NCBI GenBank assembly: GCA_024363285.1 | Contig: AP024710.1 | Coordinates: 2,078,001 to 2,142,000, forward strand | Origin: Leptolinea sp. HRD-7 | GTDB taxonomy: Bacteria > Chloroflexota > Anaerolineae > Anaerolineales > Anaerolineaceae | Direction of reading: 5' to 3' | Length of the DNA stretch: 64,000 nucleotides | Part shown: positions 1 to 8,390 of the stretch, piece after piece | Numbering within the stretch: the stretch's first letter is position 1 | Layout: each line of letters starts with the position of its first letter | Program-made: the position numbers and the translations under genes | Notes under the pieces: model-generated | What the model was told of the DNA's origin: nothing | Seen by the model: only the letters and a program-made list of their open reading frames with translations | Database searches by the model: none

Positions 1-472
1 CTTCCACTATCTGTTTTACGGCGCACAATATTTCATCACGGCCGCCATAGTTGAAGGCAATGTTCAAGATCAGACGCTGATTGTTGCGGGTCAGTTCCAC
101 CGCGTCCATAACTTTTTTCTGGAGAATGGGATCTAGCTTGTCAAGGTGACCTATATGACGAAGTTGAACACCTTCTTTATGGAGTTCCACCAGCTCTTTT
201 TCAATGACTTCCCGGATGATATTCATCAAACCGGACACCTCATCTTCTGGACGTCCCCAGTTTTCAGTGGAAAAGGCATAGATTGTGAGGTATTTAATCC
301 CGAATTTGACACAGCCTTTGATAATCCGGCGGAGATTCTCTGTTCCGGCTTTGTGGCCTGCCAGACGGGGCAACCCGCGAGCTTTAGCCCAACGACCATT
401 GCCGTCCATAATAATGGCTACATGGGCAGGGATGTGTTCGGGTAATCCGGTTATGGTGGGTTCGGTAGTCAT
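1..472 (-). CDS. uppS: Isoprenyl transferase (undecaprenyl diphosphate synthase), 3' end cut by window edge
   Basis: Makes the long-chain cis-polyprenyl diphosphate used as lipid carrier for cell wall and polysaccharide precursors, by adding isopentenyl diphosphate units to an allylic primer. About 157 N-terminal residues are in the window. The hallmark block HVAIIMDGNGRWAKARG lies near residue 17; its Asp binds magnesium and diphosphate. It is followed by GHKAGTENLRRI and LTIYAFSTENWGRP, both typical of cis-prenyltransferases. The start is the ATG at 470-472, twelve bases after the frr stop, so the two genes are probably cotranscribed with frr first. The C-terminal part lies beyond base 1. 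Confidence 0.95.
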   Translation of the reverse strand, partial: MTTEPTITGLPEHIPAHVAIIMDGNGRWAKARGLPRLAGHKAGTENLRRIIKGCVKFGIKYLTIYAFSTENWGRPEDEVSGLMNIIREVIEKELVELHKEGVQLRHIGHLDKLDPILQKKVMDAVELTRNNQRLILNIAFNYGGRDEILCAVKQIVE

Positions 473-484
473 AAAAAGGGAGGA

Positions 485-1042
485 TTAAACCTCCATGATC
501 TCCTTTTCTTTTTTCGCGCCGACAGCATCAATCAGTTCGATGGTTTTGTCGGTGAGTTTCTGCAACTCATTTTCCGCATGTTTCAGATCATCTTCTGAAA
601 TTAATTTTTCTTTCTCAAATTCTTTTAGGTCTTTTATCACATCTCGACGGATATTGCGGGCAGAAACGCGGGCTTCTTCTAAACGGTTGTGCACCAATTT
701 GACCAGATCTTTACGGCGTTGCTCTGTCAGCATGGGAAGATTAAGGCGGATAACCTTACCGTCATTATTAGGGGTCAAACCCAGTTCGCTGGCGAGAATG
801 GCTTTTTCAATTGTTTTAATGGTTGAAGGGTCGAACGGTTTTATCATCAGTACTCTGGCTTCTGGAACTGAAATGGAAGCCAATTGCATCAGAGGTGTGG
901 GGGCGCCGTAGTAATCGACTGGCATGTGTTCCACCAGGGCAGGTGAGGCGCGGCCTGTGCGAATGGTTGACAGGTCTTCTTCAAGTGCCTGAATGGTGCT
1001 TTTCATGCGTTGATCAGATTCTGCAATCGTCTCCTTAATCAT
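485..1042 (-). CDS. frr: Ribosome recycling factor
   Basis: Releases mRNA and tRNA from the post-termination ribosome together with EF-G. At 185 residues it has the normal family length. Visible family blocks are [23 protein letters not shown] near residue 32, the IKPFD segment, [12 protein letters not shown], and the C-terminal helix with TDKTIELID. The start at 1042 has a strong ribosome binding site (AGGAGG six bases upstream). The gene precedes uppS in the same direction, a common order in bacteria. pyrH and tsf, often found upstream, are absent; the next gene upstream is on the other strand. Confidence 0.97.
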   Translation of the reverse strand: MIKETIAESDQRMKSTIQALEEDLSTIRTGRASPALVEHMPVDYYGAPTPLMQLASISVPEARVLMIKPFDPSTIKTIEKAILASELGLTPNNDGKVIRLNLPMLTEQRRKDLVKLVHNRLEEARVSARNIRRDVIKDLKEFEKEKLISEDDLKHAENELQKLTDKTIELIDAVGAKKEKEIMEV

Positions 1043-1196
1043 CTTGCCTCCTGTTGAAATTTCATTGTGGGGAGTTTTTACTGTCTCATGATACCGATAG
1101 GTTGTAATTATACAGCATCATTGAATAGCTATTTTGGCTCAATCCTTGCATCTATACCGCAAGAGTTATGATTTAGCTTGGCTTTTGGAGGAAAAC

Positions 1197-1442
1197 ATGA
1201 GCACTGGTATGCTCTGGTACGACAGCAATCCCAAGATCGATCTCTTATCGCAGATCGCCCAGGCTGCAGCCTATTATCAGTATAAATATGGGCAATATCC
1301 TGAATTATGTTATGTGAATCCAGATACCCTTACCGCGTTATCAGCCAGACCCAGTGACATTACCATACTGCCTGACAGGCAAGTTCAGCCCGGTCACCTT
1401 TGGCTGGGTGTACGAGATGGAATGGTACCTTTGGCAGCCTGA
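1197..1442 (+). CDS. Small protein of unknown function (81 aa)
   Basis: No family is recognised. The ATG at 1197 is preferred over one 63 bases upstream because GGAGG sits six bases before it. The protein is soluble, mildly acidic and rich in Tyr (AAAYYQYKYGQYPELCYVNP). The motif YPELCYVNPDTL resembles small conserved proteins that carry no assigned function. It converges with the ParB-fold gene that ends seven bases downstream, and it is divergent from frr. It could be a structural or regulatory small protein; nothing in the context decides this. Confidence 0.7.
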   Translation: MSTGMLWYDSNPKIDLLSQIAQAAAYYQYKYGQYPELCYVNPDTLTALSARPSDITILPDRQVQPGHLWLGVRDGMVPLAA

Positions 1443-1448
1443 TCTCTG

Positions 1449-2375
1449 CTATTTGGGAGGATTGATAAATGACCTGATCCTGTGAAGCAACCGCTTCACA
1501 GGATTTTCTGCATATTCCTGGTAAAAGTCACGTGCGGCATCTTCCAGTGATATCTCCGACCGGTTGTCTTTCATCAGGAACCAACGATGATCCATAATCC
1601 ATACGTACAGGTCAGCTTCAGTCCGTTCCGGGAAGCCTTCAAGGATTCTTTGCTCTCGAATAACCCTGACCATCGGAAGATAAATATTATCGTACCAGGA
1701 AAGGGTGGCTTCTTCAAAAGAGACTGCCCTGTTTAATTCTTCTCCGAGAAACCAGGCATGCGTTTGTATATGTTCCAATAGATGGGTGTATAGCTCGGGG
1801 ATAGTTAATTCGATGTTTGAATCAGGACGCAACTCTTTTAAACGAGTTTTGTGGTAAAAACGCGCCAACTGCCGTTTACCGATCAGATCAAGCAAATCGG
1901 TTTCAGGGGTGATAGGTATCGGTGTCTCAATTTCAATCACTACGGCATCAATGAATGCCTGCCCTCGTTCCCTCGCGACCGAGACGCGATGGTTGCCGTC
2001 TTTCACAAAGTACACTTCGCCCAATTTGTATAACTCAATTGCAGGCAACTCCACATCCATTAAATGAGCTCTGTCAATGCTCTCCCATCGACTGCGTGTA
2101 GATGTGCCTTTCGGTAGGAATGCCCGGTCAAAATCTTGAAAGCGGCCAACACTGCCCACTATGGCATCAATAGGGACCTGGCGCAACCCGATATAATGCT
2201 GTCCTTTGGTGGGAAGAAGTTTGAGAACCTGATCATACGGCAGGAGTTCATTGGATTGGCGGGTAAGCAAACTGATCACGCTGCGCCAGTTGCTCTTGCG
2301 ATGCGCTGAATCAAAATCGGATTGCGCACGTTCTTTGAAAGTCAAAGGTGAAACATCATTGGGGTCTGGAGACAT
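1449..2375 (-). CDS. ParB/sulfiredoxin-fold protein of unknown role
   Basis: A 308-residue soluble protein. Residues about 60-145 contain a ParB-like core: VPIDAIVGSVGRFQDFD, followed by VYFVKDGNHRVSVARERG, which matches the GxHR-type nucleotide-binding box of the ParB/Srx fold. The C-terminal half is helical with several Trp-rich segments (HAWFLGEELN, DHRWFLM) and has no HTH that I can identify. It is therefore unlikely to be the chromosome-partitioning ParB, and no parA is nearby. The start at 2375 has GGAG about eight bases upstream. It lies just downstream of the phosphoesterase gene and may share its transcript. Confidence 0.75.
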   Translation of the reverse strand: MSPDPNDVSPLTFKERAQSDFDSAHRKSNWRSVISLLTRQSNELLPYDQVLKLLPTKGQHYIGLRQVPIDAIVGSVGRFQDFDRAFLPKGTSTRSRWESIDRAHLMDVELPAIELYKLGEVYFVKDGNHRVSVARERGQAFIDAVVIEIETPIPITPETDLLDLIGKRQLARFYHKTRLKELRPDSNIELTIPELYTHLLEHIQTHAWFLGEELNRAVSFEEATLSWYDNIYLPMVRVIREQRILEGFPERTEADLYVWIMDHRWFLMKDNRSEISLEDAARDFYQEYAENPVKRLLHRIRSFINPPK

Positions 2376-2389
2376 ACTCTACTCCGGAT

Positions 2390-3028
2390 CTAATCAATTT
2401 CGATTGGAAGTTCTGTTACTTGATACCCGTAGGTATTAAGGATTTTTGTTTGACCCAGGAAGGTCAATTTGACCGCATCCTGGCGGTAAAGATGCACATG
2501 ACCATGAAGGTGGTAGGATGGGTGAAAAACACTGTCCAACCAGCGAAAGGCTTTTATCCCCTGATGAGGCCGGTCGTCGGCGTCATGGATGCCAGCCGGT
2601 GGAGCGTGCGTAACAAACACATCGAGAAACCGGCCGTGACGCAATTTGTTCCAGAACAGACCGGGAAGAAGTCGAAAGACATTCATCCACATTTCCCGTT
2701 GCGTATACTGGTATGGCCCTTTGTTGTATCGTAAGCAGCCTTCAACCCCGGCCATCAAAAGACCGCCCGGAGAGCGCGTTACACGCTGGTGCAGGTTATG
2801 TCCGCCCAATGGAAATTTGCGTTCCCATTCGGTTCCATATTCCACTACCGGTGCGTGATTTCCGCGAACATAATATAAGGGCCTGTTCAACATGCTAATG
2901 ATATATTCCAGATAGTAGTAAGGCAGGTCACCACAACCGATAACCACATCAACATCACCGAAACGGTCTACGATCTGCGGGCTGTAAATGAGGTTCAATT
3001 CTATATCGCTGACAGAGAGGATCTTCAT
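2390..3028 (-). CDS. Calcineurin-like metallophosphoesterase
   Basis: Predicted dinuclear-metal phosphoesterase of 212 residues. Metal-binding motifs appear in order: SVSDIELNLIYS near residue 5, GCGDLPYYY near 32, RGNHAP near 55, VTHAPPAGIHD near 140 and HGHVHLYRQ near 175. Motif I has Asp-Ile-Glu in place of the usual Asp-x-His; the following Leu-Tyr-Ser resembles a subfamily of small bacterial phosphoesterases, so activity is still plausible. Substrate is unknown. Its ATG overlaps the acpS stop by four bases, indicating translational coupling. Confidence 0.85.
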   Translation of the reverse strand: MKILSVSDIELNLIYSPQIVDRFGDVDVVIGCGDLPYYYLEYIISMLNRPLYYVRGNHAPVVEYGTEWERKFPLGGHNLHQRVTRSPGGLLMAGVEGCLRYNKGPYQYTQREMWMNVFRLLPGLFWNKLRHGRFLDVFVTHAPPAGIHDADDRPHQGIKAFRWLDSVFHPSYHLHGHVHLYRQDAVKLTFLGQTKILNTYGYQVTELPIEID

Positions 3029-3411
3029 CTGTCCACCATGCCCAGTGCTGTGACGGATGCCGCGGCCATCTGTCGGGTGTGTGAGATGCTCACCGCCCAG
3101 GTAGATAGACTCAGTTCATTTGCCAGTTCCACAGCGCGTCCATGCAACACAATCGATGGAGCGCCGAGGGGATCTGTGACTGTCTCTACATCTTGCCAAT
3201 GGATATCACCGATTCCCTGTCCCAGAGCTTTAGCTACCGCTTCTTTCACGCAAAAATAGCCGGAAAGAGTTGAATTCGAATCAGCGGCTTGAATCAATTC
3301 ACCCGGAGTGAAGACTCTTTTCAGAAACCGCTCCCGGATCTTTGGATCAAGTTGCTCCAATCGCGAAATATCCAGTATATCCAGGCCGGTTCGCAGAACC
3401 AACCGCGACAT
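3025..3411 (-). CDS. acpS: Holo-[acyl-carrier-protein] synthase
   Basis: Transfers 4'-phosphopantetheine from CoA to acyl carrier protein. The 128-residue length is normal. The two signature blocks are present: TGLDILDISRLE near residue 8, whose Asp binds magnesium, and YFCVKEAVAKALGQGI near residue 52, whose Lys-Glu pair is catalytic. The WAVSISHTRQMAAASV block follows near the C-terminus. The start at 3411 has GGAG eight bases upstream and lies three bases after the stop of the M16 gene. It is the third gene of an apparent M16-M16-acpS-phosphoesterase operon. Confidence 0.93.
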   Translation of the reverse strand: MSRLVLRTGLDILDISRLEQLDPKIRERFLKRVFTPGELIQAADSNSTLSGYFCVKEAVAKALGQGIGDIHWQDVETVTDPLGAPSIVLHGRAVELANELSLSTWAVSISHTRQMAAASVTALGMVDR

Positions 3412-3414
3412 GGT

Positions 3415-4707
3415 TTATTTCTCCGGACCGGCGCTGATGATGGCCATTTTGTCAGGGTGGATATACTGGCGGGCTGTTTCCAGAACACTTTCAGGCGTTA
3501 CGGCGTTCACAGTATCGGCATATCGCCGGTAATAATCGAGCCCCAACTGGAATCGCTCAATATTGAGTAACGCACCGGCAACACCGCCATTGGATTCCAG
3601 CGAAAGGGGAAGCCGGCCAATATAATTGGCTTTGCTATCCGCCAGTTCTTCGGCGGTTACCGGTTCGGCGGTGAATCGTTTGAGTTCATCATGAACCAGG
3701 TCAATGGTACGTTGCAAATTTGCCGGATTAACACCGGCAGAAACTTCCCATGAACCGGCTTCAATCCAGGAATTCAAGCTGGCAGAAGCGTGATAGGCCA
3801 ATCCGGATTTTTCGCGCACGATATCTCCTATACGGCCCATCATGCCGAATTGCCCCAGAATACTATTCCCCAGCGACGCAGACATATATTCAGGCGCGTT
3901 CCGGCGAGGCCCCAGTGTGCCAATGATCACATCCGCCTGACTTTTTCCTGGAATGCCGATATGTTTGACAATTTTCTTTTTTAGAGGAGTTACCACCGGG
4001 AATTGACGCAACGGCAGTGTGTTTTCCATCTGCCAGCCGCCCAATGCCTGACAGACCAGGTCATAGCACGCGTCCGGTTCAATCGCACCGACAACCACCA
4101 GAACCATTCCATGCGGGTGATACGAATTCTTCTGAAATCGTTGAATATCCTGACGTGTGATCTGGCTGATGGTTTCCACATAGCCATCTTCCGGAAGTCC
4201 GTACGGGTGGTCTGCGAAGAGGGTTTCATCAAAGGCGAGTGACGCCATTTCTTCTGTATCTTGCGCGCGTATGGCGAGACCTGTCAACAATTGTGTCCGC
4301 AGTCTTTCGATCTGATCTTCCGGGAAAACCGGTTCACGAAGAGAATCAGAGAGAATTTCAAGCACCAGAGGGAGGTCTTCTGCCAGGCATCGACCGCCAA
4401 AATTTGTGTGATGCACGCTGGAGCTGAAGCCGATACTTGCTCCCACACTTTCAAGAGCATCATAGGTTTGTTGGAAATCGCGCCGGGCTGACCCACGCAT
4501 AAGAGCCATGGCAGTAAAATGTGCCAGTCCCAATTTTTCTCTGGGATCAAACATACTGCCGCATTGGATGTATCCGTTTACCACAACAGACTGGCTGTTA
4601 AAATTCGGGCGGGTTAGCAGAATGATACCGTTTCGCAATTCATAGCGTTTGATATCATCCGGACCGGGGAGACTGTTCAGGTGAGAGGACAAAGGTTGTG
4701 GCATCAT
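3415..4707 (-). CDS. M16 peptidase-like subunit lacking the zinc site
   Basis: A 430-residue protein with the two-domain M16B fold. In the position of the HxxEH zinc motif it has LAHFTAMALMRGS, so zinc ligands are missing and it should not be catalytic by itself. The C-terminal domain retains the family segment LPLSLESNGGVAGALLNIERF. By analogy with mitochondrial processing peptidase and with bacterial paired M16B proteins, it probably supplies the substrate-binding half of a heterodimer with the gene immediately upstream, which has the intact motif. Its ATG overlaps that gene's stop by four bases. Confidence 0.88.
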   Translation of the reverse strand: MMPQPLSSHLNSLPGPDDIKRYELRNGIILLTRPNFNSQSVVVNGYIQCGSMFDPREKLGLAHFTAMALMRGSARRDFQQTYDALESVGASIGFSSSVHHTNFGGRCLAEDLPLVLEILSDSLREPVFPEDQIERLRTQLLTGLAIRAQDTEEMASLAFDETLFADHPYGLPEDGYVETISQITRQDIQRFQKNSYHPHGMVLVVVGAIEPDACYDLVCQALGGWQMENTLPLRQFPVVTPLKKKIVKHIGIPGKSQADVIIGTLGPRRNAPEYMSASLGNSILGQFGMMGRIGDIVREKSGLAYHASASLNSWIEAGSWEVSAGVNPANLQRTIDLVHDELKRFTAEPVTAEELADSKANYIGRLPLSLESNGGVAGALLNIERFQLGLDYYRRYADTVNAVTPESVLETARQYIHPDKMAIISAGPEK

Positions 4708-5999
4708 TCTTCGTCTCCTGCATTGCCATCGGCGTGGTAATACCCGATGACCCGGTTGACGGGTTTCAAATATTTCGCGGCAGTTTCACGAAGCACGTCA
4801 GGAGTCACCTGCTCGAGCCGGTTGACATACTGCTCGAACCATGCGTAACTGGCGAACATCTCTGAGTATCCCAGCCAAAAAGCCTGGTTAGTGATATTTT
4901 CGCTGCCATAGGCGAATAAAGCGCGTGCCTGCTTCACCGCGCGGGCGATTTCGGCTTCTGAAACCCGCTCGGAGATTATTCGGTCAATTTCGGAATCGAT
5001 GACCGACAGGGCTTTTTCCACAGGGCGGTCATTGCGCAGGGTAAGCATAATTTCATAAAGGAAGGGGTCAATGGTAGCCTGTAAGCCGCCGGAAATGGAA
5101 ACAGCCAGTTCATTATCCACTACGGCGCGGTACAGGCGGGATGTTTTATTGGAAATACCACCGCCGCCGAACATATTTAACCCCGATGGGCCGGTAAGCA
5201 GGCTATCGAGAACTGTAAATGGAAAGAAATCAGGATCAGAAGCCGCAGGCGCGCGGTAGGCTATTTGAACGTACTCCGTTTCACCGGGTCCTGTAACATC
5301 TACACGTTTTTCACCGGTTGGCGCACCTTCCGTTGGGACCGAAGTCCGGTCTACTTCACTGGATGGGATACGGCCGTATATTTCTTCGATCATGTGCAGC
5401 ATTTCATTCGTTTCAAAATCACCCGCCATAGCCAGCACAGCATTCCCCGGGCTGTAATGTGAGCGGTAATGCGTATAGAGGTCTTCACGGGTAATCGTTC
5501 GCAGGTCATCTTTGAGACCGACAATCTCGGTCTTATACGGATGAATGGTAAAAGCGGCATTCTGAACGGCTTCGCTCAACCGGAAGATGGGTTCGTTCTC
5601 ACTGCCTTCGCGTTCCGAAATGATCACCGTGCGTTCAGATTCAACCTCTTCAGGATCATACAGGCTGTTGACCATGCGGTCGGCTTCCAATTTGAGGCCG
5701 AGTTCTATTTTGTCAGCGGGCAGAGTTTCAAAAAAGGTGGTCCAATCCAGATAGGTGAACGCGTTCCAGTAACCGCCGTCACGGGATATGGCTTTATCCA
5801 GAATGCTGGCAGGGAACTGTGGGGTTCCCTTGAATTGCATGTGTTCCACCCAATGACTGATACCGGTCAACCCGGGTTTTTCGTTGCGCGAGCCGACACG
5901 GTACCATACCCAGTGACTGATAATAGGGGCGGTGTGAATTTCTTTTAACCGGACGGAAAGACCATTAGAGAGTGTGGTTTCTAAAATATTTGTTTTCAT
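4704..5999 (-). CDS. M16 family zinc peptidase, catalytic subunit
   Basis: A 431-residue M16B peptidase. The inverted zinc motif HWVEH is at about residue 49 (SHWVEHMQFKGT), and the third ligand Glu lies in the downstream EVESERTVIISERE segment. The C-terminal half resembles the non-catalytic M16 domain. No signal peptide is visible, so it probably acts in the cytoplasm on peptides. It is first in the operon M16-M16-acpS-phosphoesterase. An extended -10 sequence lies 12 bases upstream of the ATG. Substrate is unknown. Confidence 0.92.
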   Translation of the reverse strand: MKTNILETTLSNGLSVRLKEIHTAPIISHWVWYRVGSRNEKPGLTGISHWVEHMQFKGTPQFPASILDKAISRDGGYWNAFTYLDWTTFFETLPADKIELGLKLEADRMVNSLYDPEEVESERTVIISEREGSENEPIFRLSEAVQNAAFTIHPYKTEIVGLKDDLRTITREDLYTHYRSHYSPGNAVLAMAGDFETNEMLHMIEEIYGRIPSSEVDRTSVPTEGAPTGEKRVDVTGPGETEYVQIAYRAPAASDPDFFPFTVLDSLLTGPSGLNMFGGGGISNKTSRLYRAVVDNELAVSISGGLQATIDPFLYEIMLTLRNDRPVEKALSVIDSEIDRIISERVSEAEIARAVKQARALFAYGSENITNQAFWLGYSEMFASYAWFEQYVNRLEQVTPDVLRETAAKYLKPVNRVIGYYHADGNAGDEE

Positions 6000-6011
6000 A
6001 GGATGGTGTTT

Positions 6012-6020
6012 ACTATAGCA
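6012..6020 (-). promoter_or_regulatory. Extended -10 promoter of the M16 operon
   Basis: On the minus strand the sequence TGCTATAGT (extended -10 plus -10 hexamer) ends 12 bases before the ATG at 5999. The -35 region is weak, which fits an extended -10 promoter. The predicted transcript has a leader of only about five bases. Confidence 0.55.
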
Positions 6021-6126
6021 TAACCGGCGCAGAAATGGTATTCGGCCTTAACGCTAAATACTGTCTGTATGATTTTTGGGATTATTCGATTTTTTACTTT
6101 CGGTAGATCATCACCAGTAAGTTGAA

Positions 6127-7566
6127 TTAATCATTATCCAGCGTATGCAAGTATCGATGGATATCACGCGCTGCTTTGCGGCCAGCCCCCATAGCGAGGA
6201 TAACCGTAGCTGCTCCGGTAACCACATCGCCACCGGCCCATACCCGTGCTTTCGAAGTCTTTCCTGTGGCGTCTTCTGCGCTGATATTGCCTTTTTTCCC
6301 GATTACCAGGTCAGGTGTAGTGGCAGGGATCAGCGGATTGGGGCTGTTACCGATAGCGTAGATCACGGCGTCTACCGGCATCACATAATCGGATCCTGGA
6401 ACAGGAATAGGTGACCGTCTTCCGGAGGCATCTGGTTCACCGAGTTCCATTTTCTGACAGGCAAGACCTTTGACCCAGGCATGGCCGTCGTCTACACAGG
6501 CGGTTGGAAGGGTAAGGAAATCAAAGATAACGCCTTCTTCTTCCGCGTTTTCCACTTCTTCGAGGCGGGCAGGGAGTTCCGATCGTGACCGCCTGTATAC
6601 AATATGGGCTTCGGCACCCAGGCGCAGGGCGGTGCGGGCGCAATCCATGGCCACATTACCGCCGCCGATGACCGCCACACGTTTGTGCTGCTTGATGGGC
6701 GTTTGCACCGCGGGAAAGGTGTAACCTTTCATCAGGTTCATGCGGGTCAGGTATTCATTGGCAGAATACACCCCGTTCAGATTATTGCCGGGGATATCCA
6801 TGAACCAGGGCAAACCGGCGCCGCTGCCCACAAAGATAGCATCATGTTCTTCCAGCAGGCTATCGATGGTACGGGTCTTACCCACCACAAAACTGGTGAC
6901 AAATTCCACGCCCATGGCTTTCAAGTTTTCCACTTCGCGGCGGACGATTTTCTTGGGCAACCGGAATTCCGGGATGCCGTAGATCAACACTCCTCCCACC
7001 TTGTGCAGCGCTTCATAGACTGTTACCTGGTGACCAAGTTGGATAAGGTCACCGGCTACCGTCAAACCGGCAGGGCCACCACCGATCACGGCTACTTTGC
7101 GTCCGGTGGGGCGGGGTTTCTTAACAGACGGTGAGGTTGACACCTGGTTGGCTTCCCAATCGGCAAGAAAACGTTCCAAACGTCCAATGGCAACTGACGC
7201 TCCCTTTTTTGCGAAGACGCAGCCCCCCTCACATTGTTCTTCTTGAGGGCAAACCCGCCCTGTGACAGCCGGAAGACAGTTCTTCTCTCGGATGATTCGG
7301 ATCCCCTCCGCAAAATCACCCGCATTGATTGCCCGGATGAAATCAGGAATGCTGATTTCCACAGGGCAGTTGCCCACACAGCCGGGCTTTTTGCAGTCGA
7401 GACAGCGGCTGGCTTCGGCCATGGCTTCTTCAGGGGTGTACCCGAAGGCAACTTCGTCAAAATTTTGACCGCGCACTTCGGGACTTTGTTTTGACATCTC
7501 CACACGCTGGAGATTCACCTTTTTTTTCGGGGTTTCCGGGGTGGAAGATTCCATAGATGATCTCAC
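6127..7566 (-). CDS. NfnB/GltD-like NAD(P)H-dependent flavoprotein with iron-sulfur domain
   Basis: A 479-residue homologue of the glutamate synthase small subunit and of the NfnB subunit of NADH-dependent ferredoxin:NADP+ oxidoreductase. The N-terminal domain has the cysteine set SRCLDCKKPGCVGNCP near residue 54 and GRVCPQEEQCEGGC near 105, binding two [4Fe-4S] clusters. A first dinucleotide fold, VAVIGGGPAGLTVAG, binds FAD. A second, VAVIGGGNVAMDCART, binds NAD(P)H. No GltA large subunit is adjacent; an NfnA-like gene overlaps its start by four bases. It is the last gene of a five-gene redox operon, so a bifurcating or transhydrogenase role is more likely than glutamate synthesis. Confidence 0.92.
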   Translation of the reverse strand: MRSSMESSTPETPKKKVNLQRVEMSKQSPEVRGQNFDEVAFGYTPEEAMAEASRCLDCKKPGCVGNCPVEISIPDFIRAINAGDFAEGIRIIREKNCLPAVTGRVCPQEEQCEGGCVFAKKGASVAIGRLERFLADWEANQVSTSPSVKKPRPTGRKVAVIGGGPAGLTVAGDLIQLGHQVTVYEALHKVGGVLIYGIPEFRLPKKIVRREVENLKAMGVEFVTSFVVGKTRTIDSLLEEHDAIFVGSGAGLPWFMDIPGNNLNGVYSANEYLTRMNLMKGYTFPAVQTPIKQHKRVAVIGGGNVAMDCARTALRLGAEAHIVYRRSRSELPARLEEVENAEEEGVIFDFLTLPTACVDDGHAWVKGLACQKMELGEPDASGRRSPIPVPGSDYVMPVDAVIYAIGNSPNPLIPATTPDLVIGKKGNISAEDATGKTSKARVWAGGDVVTGAATVILAMGAGRKAARDIHRYLHTLDND

Positions 7567-8390
7567 TTCTCGGGAGCGCTGGTGCGCAACGTAATGGTTT
7601 CTTCGCGCAGATATGCCTGCCGGCGATTGGACAGCTCGTCCCAGTTAACTTCGTGGCCGTCAAAATGTGGACCGTCCACACAGGCGAATTTGTTGCTTCC
7701 ATTTACTGTTACGCGGCATACACCGCACATGCCGGTGCCATCGATCATTAATGTATTCAGACTGACGATGGTTTTTATCCCCAGCGGCCGGGTTTCTTCA
7801 CAGCCGCGCATCATTACATAGTTACAGCCGTTGAGGATCACCCGGTCCACGCCACCGTCGATCCCGGCGATTATCGTCCCCAGGTTGTTGATGTGGCCGC
7901 GCATGCCCTGCGTACCATCACGTGTGATGTAGAACATTTTATCCGCCACTTTACGGAGCTTTTCCTGCCAGTAGAACAGGAATGAACTGCGGGCTTCTAC
8001 CACACAGATGATCTTGTTGCCCATGGATTTCAGAGCTTTGGCGATAGGGTAAATGCTGGCAATACCGTAACATCCGCCGGCAAGAAGAACCGTTCCAAAG
8101 GCGCTTAATTCCATAGGGTTACCCAGCGGGCCGGCCGCGGTGGGGATGTTATCTCCGGTTTTCAGCTCCGCGAGTTTATTGGTGGTGGCGCCGATCTGCA
8201 TGAATACTACGGTGATCTCACCGGTTTCGGAATTCCAATCGGAGATGGTCAGAGGGATGCGTTCGCCATCTTCTTCTGCCTGCAGAATAACAAACTGCCC
8301 CGGCTGCGCTGCCCGGGCCACATCGGGCGCGAGCAACCGAAGATTATGGATATTGGGGGCCACCATGGTACGTTCCAGCACAGGTATCAT
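7563..8390 (-). CDS. NfnA-like FAD/[2Fe-2S] oxidoreductase subunit
   Basis: A 275-residue ferredoxin-NADP reductase-like protein, the usual partner of NfnB. The FAD-binding block is RIPLTISDWN near residue 64. The nucleotide-binding region starts with LLAGGCYGIASIYPIAKAL. The C-terminal [2Fe-2S] loop, GTGMCGVCRVTV with a later FACVDGP, is intact. In Nfn this subunit passes electrons between NAD(H), FAD and the bifurcating FAD of NfnB. Its ATG overlaps the stop of the NuoG-like gene by one base and its own stop overlaps nfnB by four, so the genes are translationally coupled. Confidence 0.92.
   Translation of the reverse strand: MIPVLERTMVAPNIHNLRLLAPDVARAAQPGQFVILQAEEDGERIPLTISDWNSETGEITVVFMQIGATTNKLAELKTGDNIPTAAGPLGNPMELSAFGTVLLAGGCYGIASIYPIAKALKSMGNKIICVVEARSSFLFYWQEKLRKVADKMFYITRDGTQGMRGHINNLGTIIAGIDGGVDRVILNGCNYVMMRGCEETRPLGIKTIVSLNTLMIDGTGMCGVCRVTVNGSNKFACVDGPHFDGHEVNWDELSNRRQAYLREETITLRTSAPEK

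Noticed and set aside
6127-7566. Glutamate synthase small subunit (gltD)
   Set aside because: No large subunit is present; an NfnA-like gene overlaps it and it ends a redox operon.
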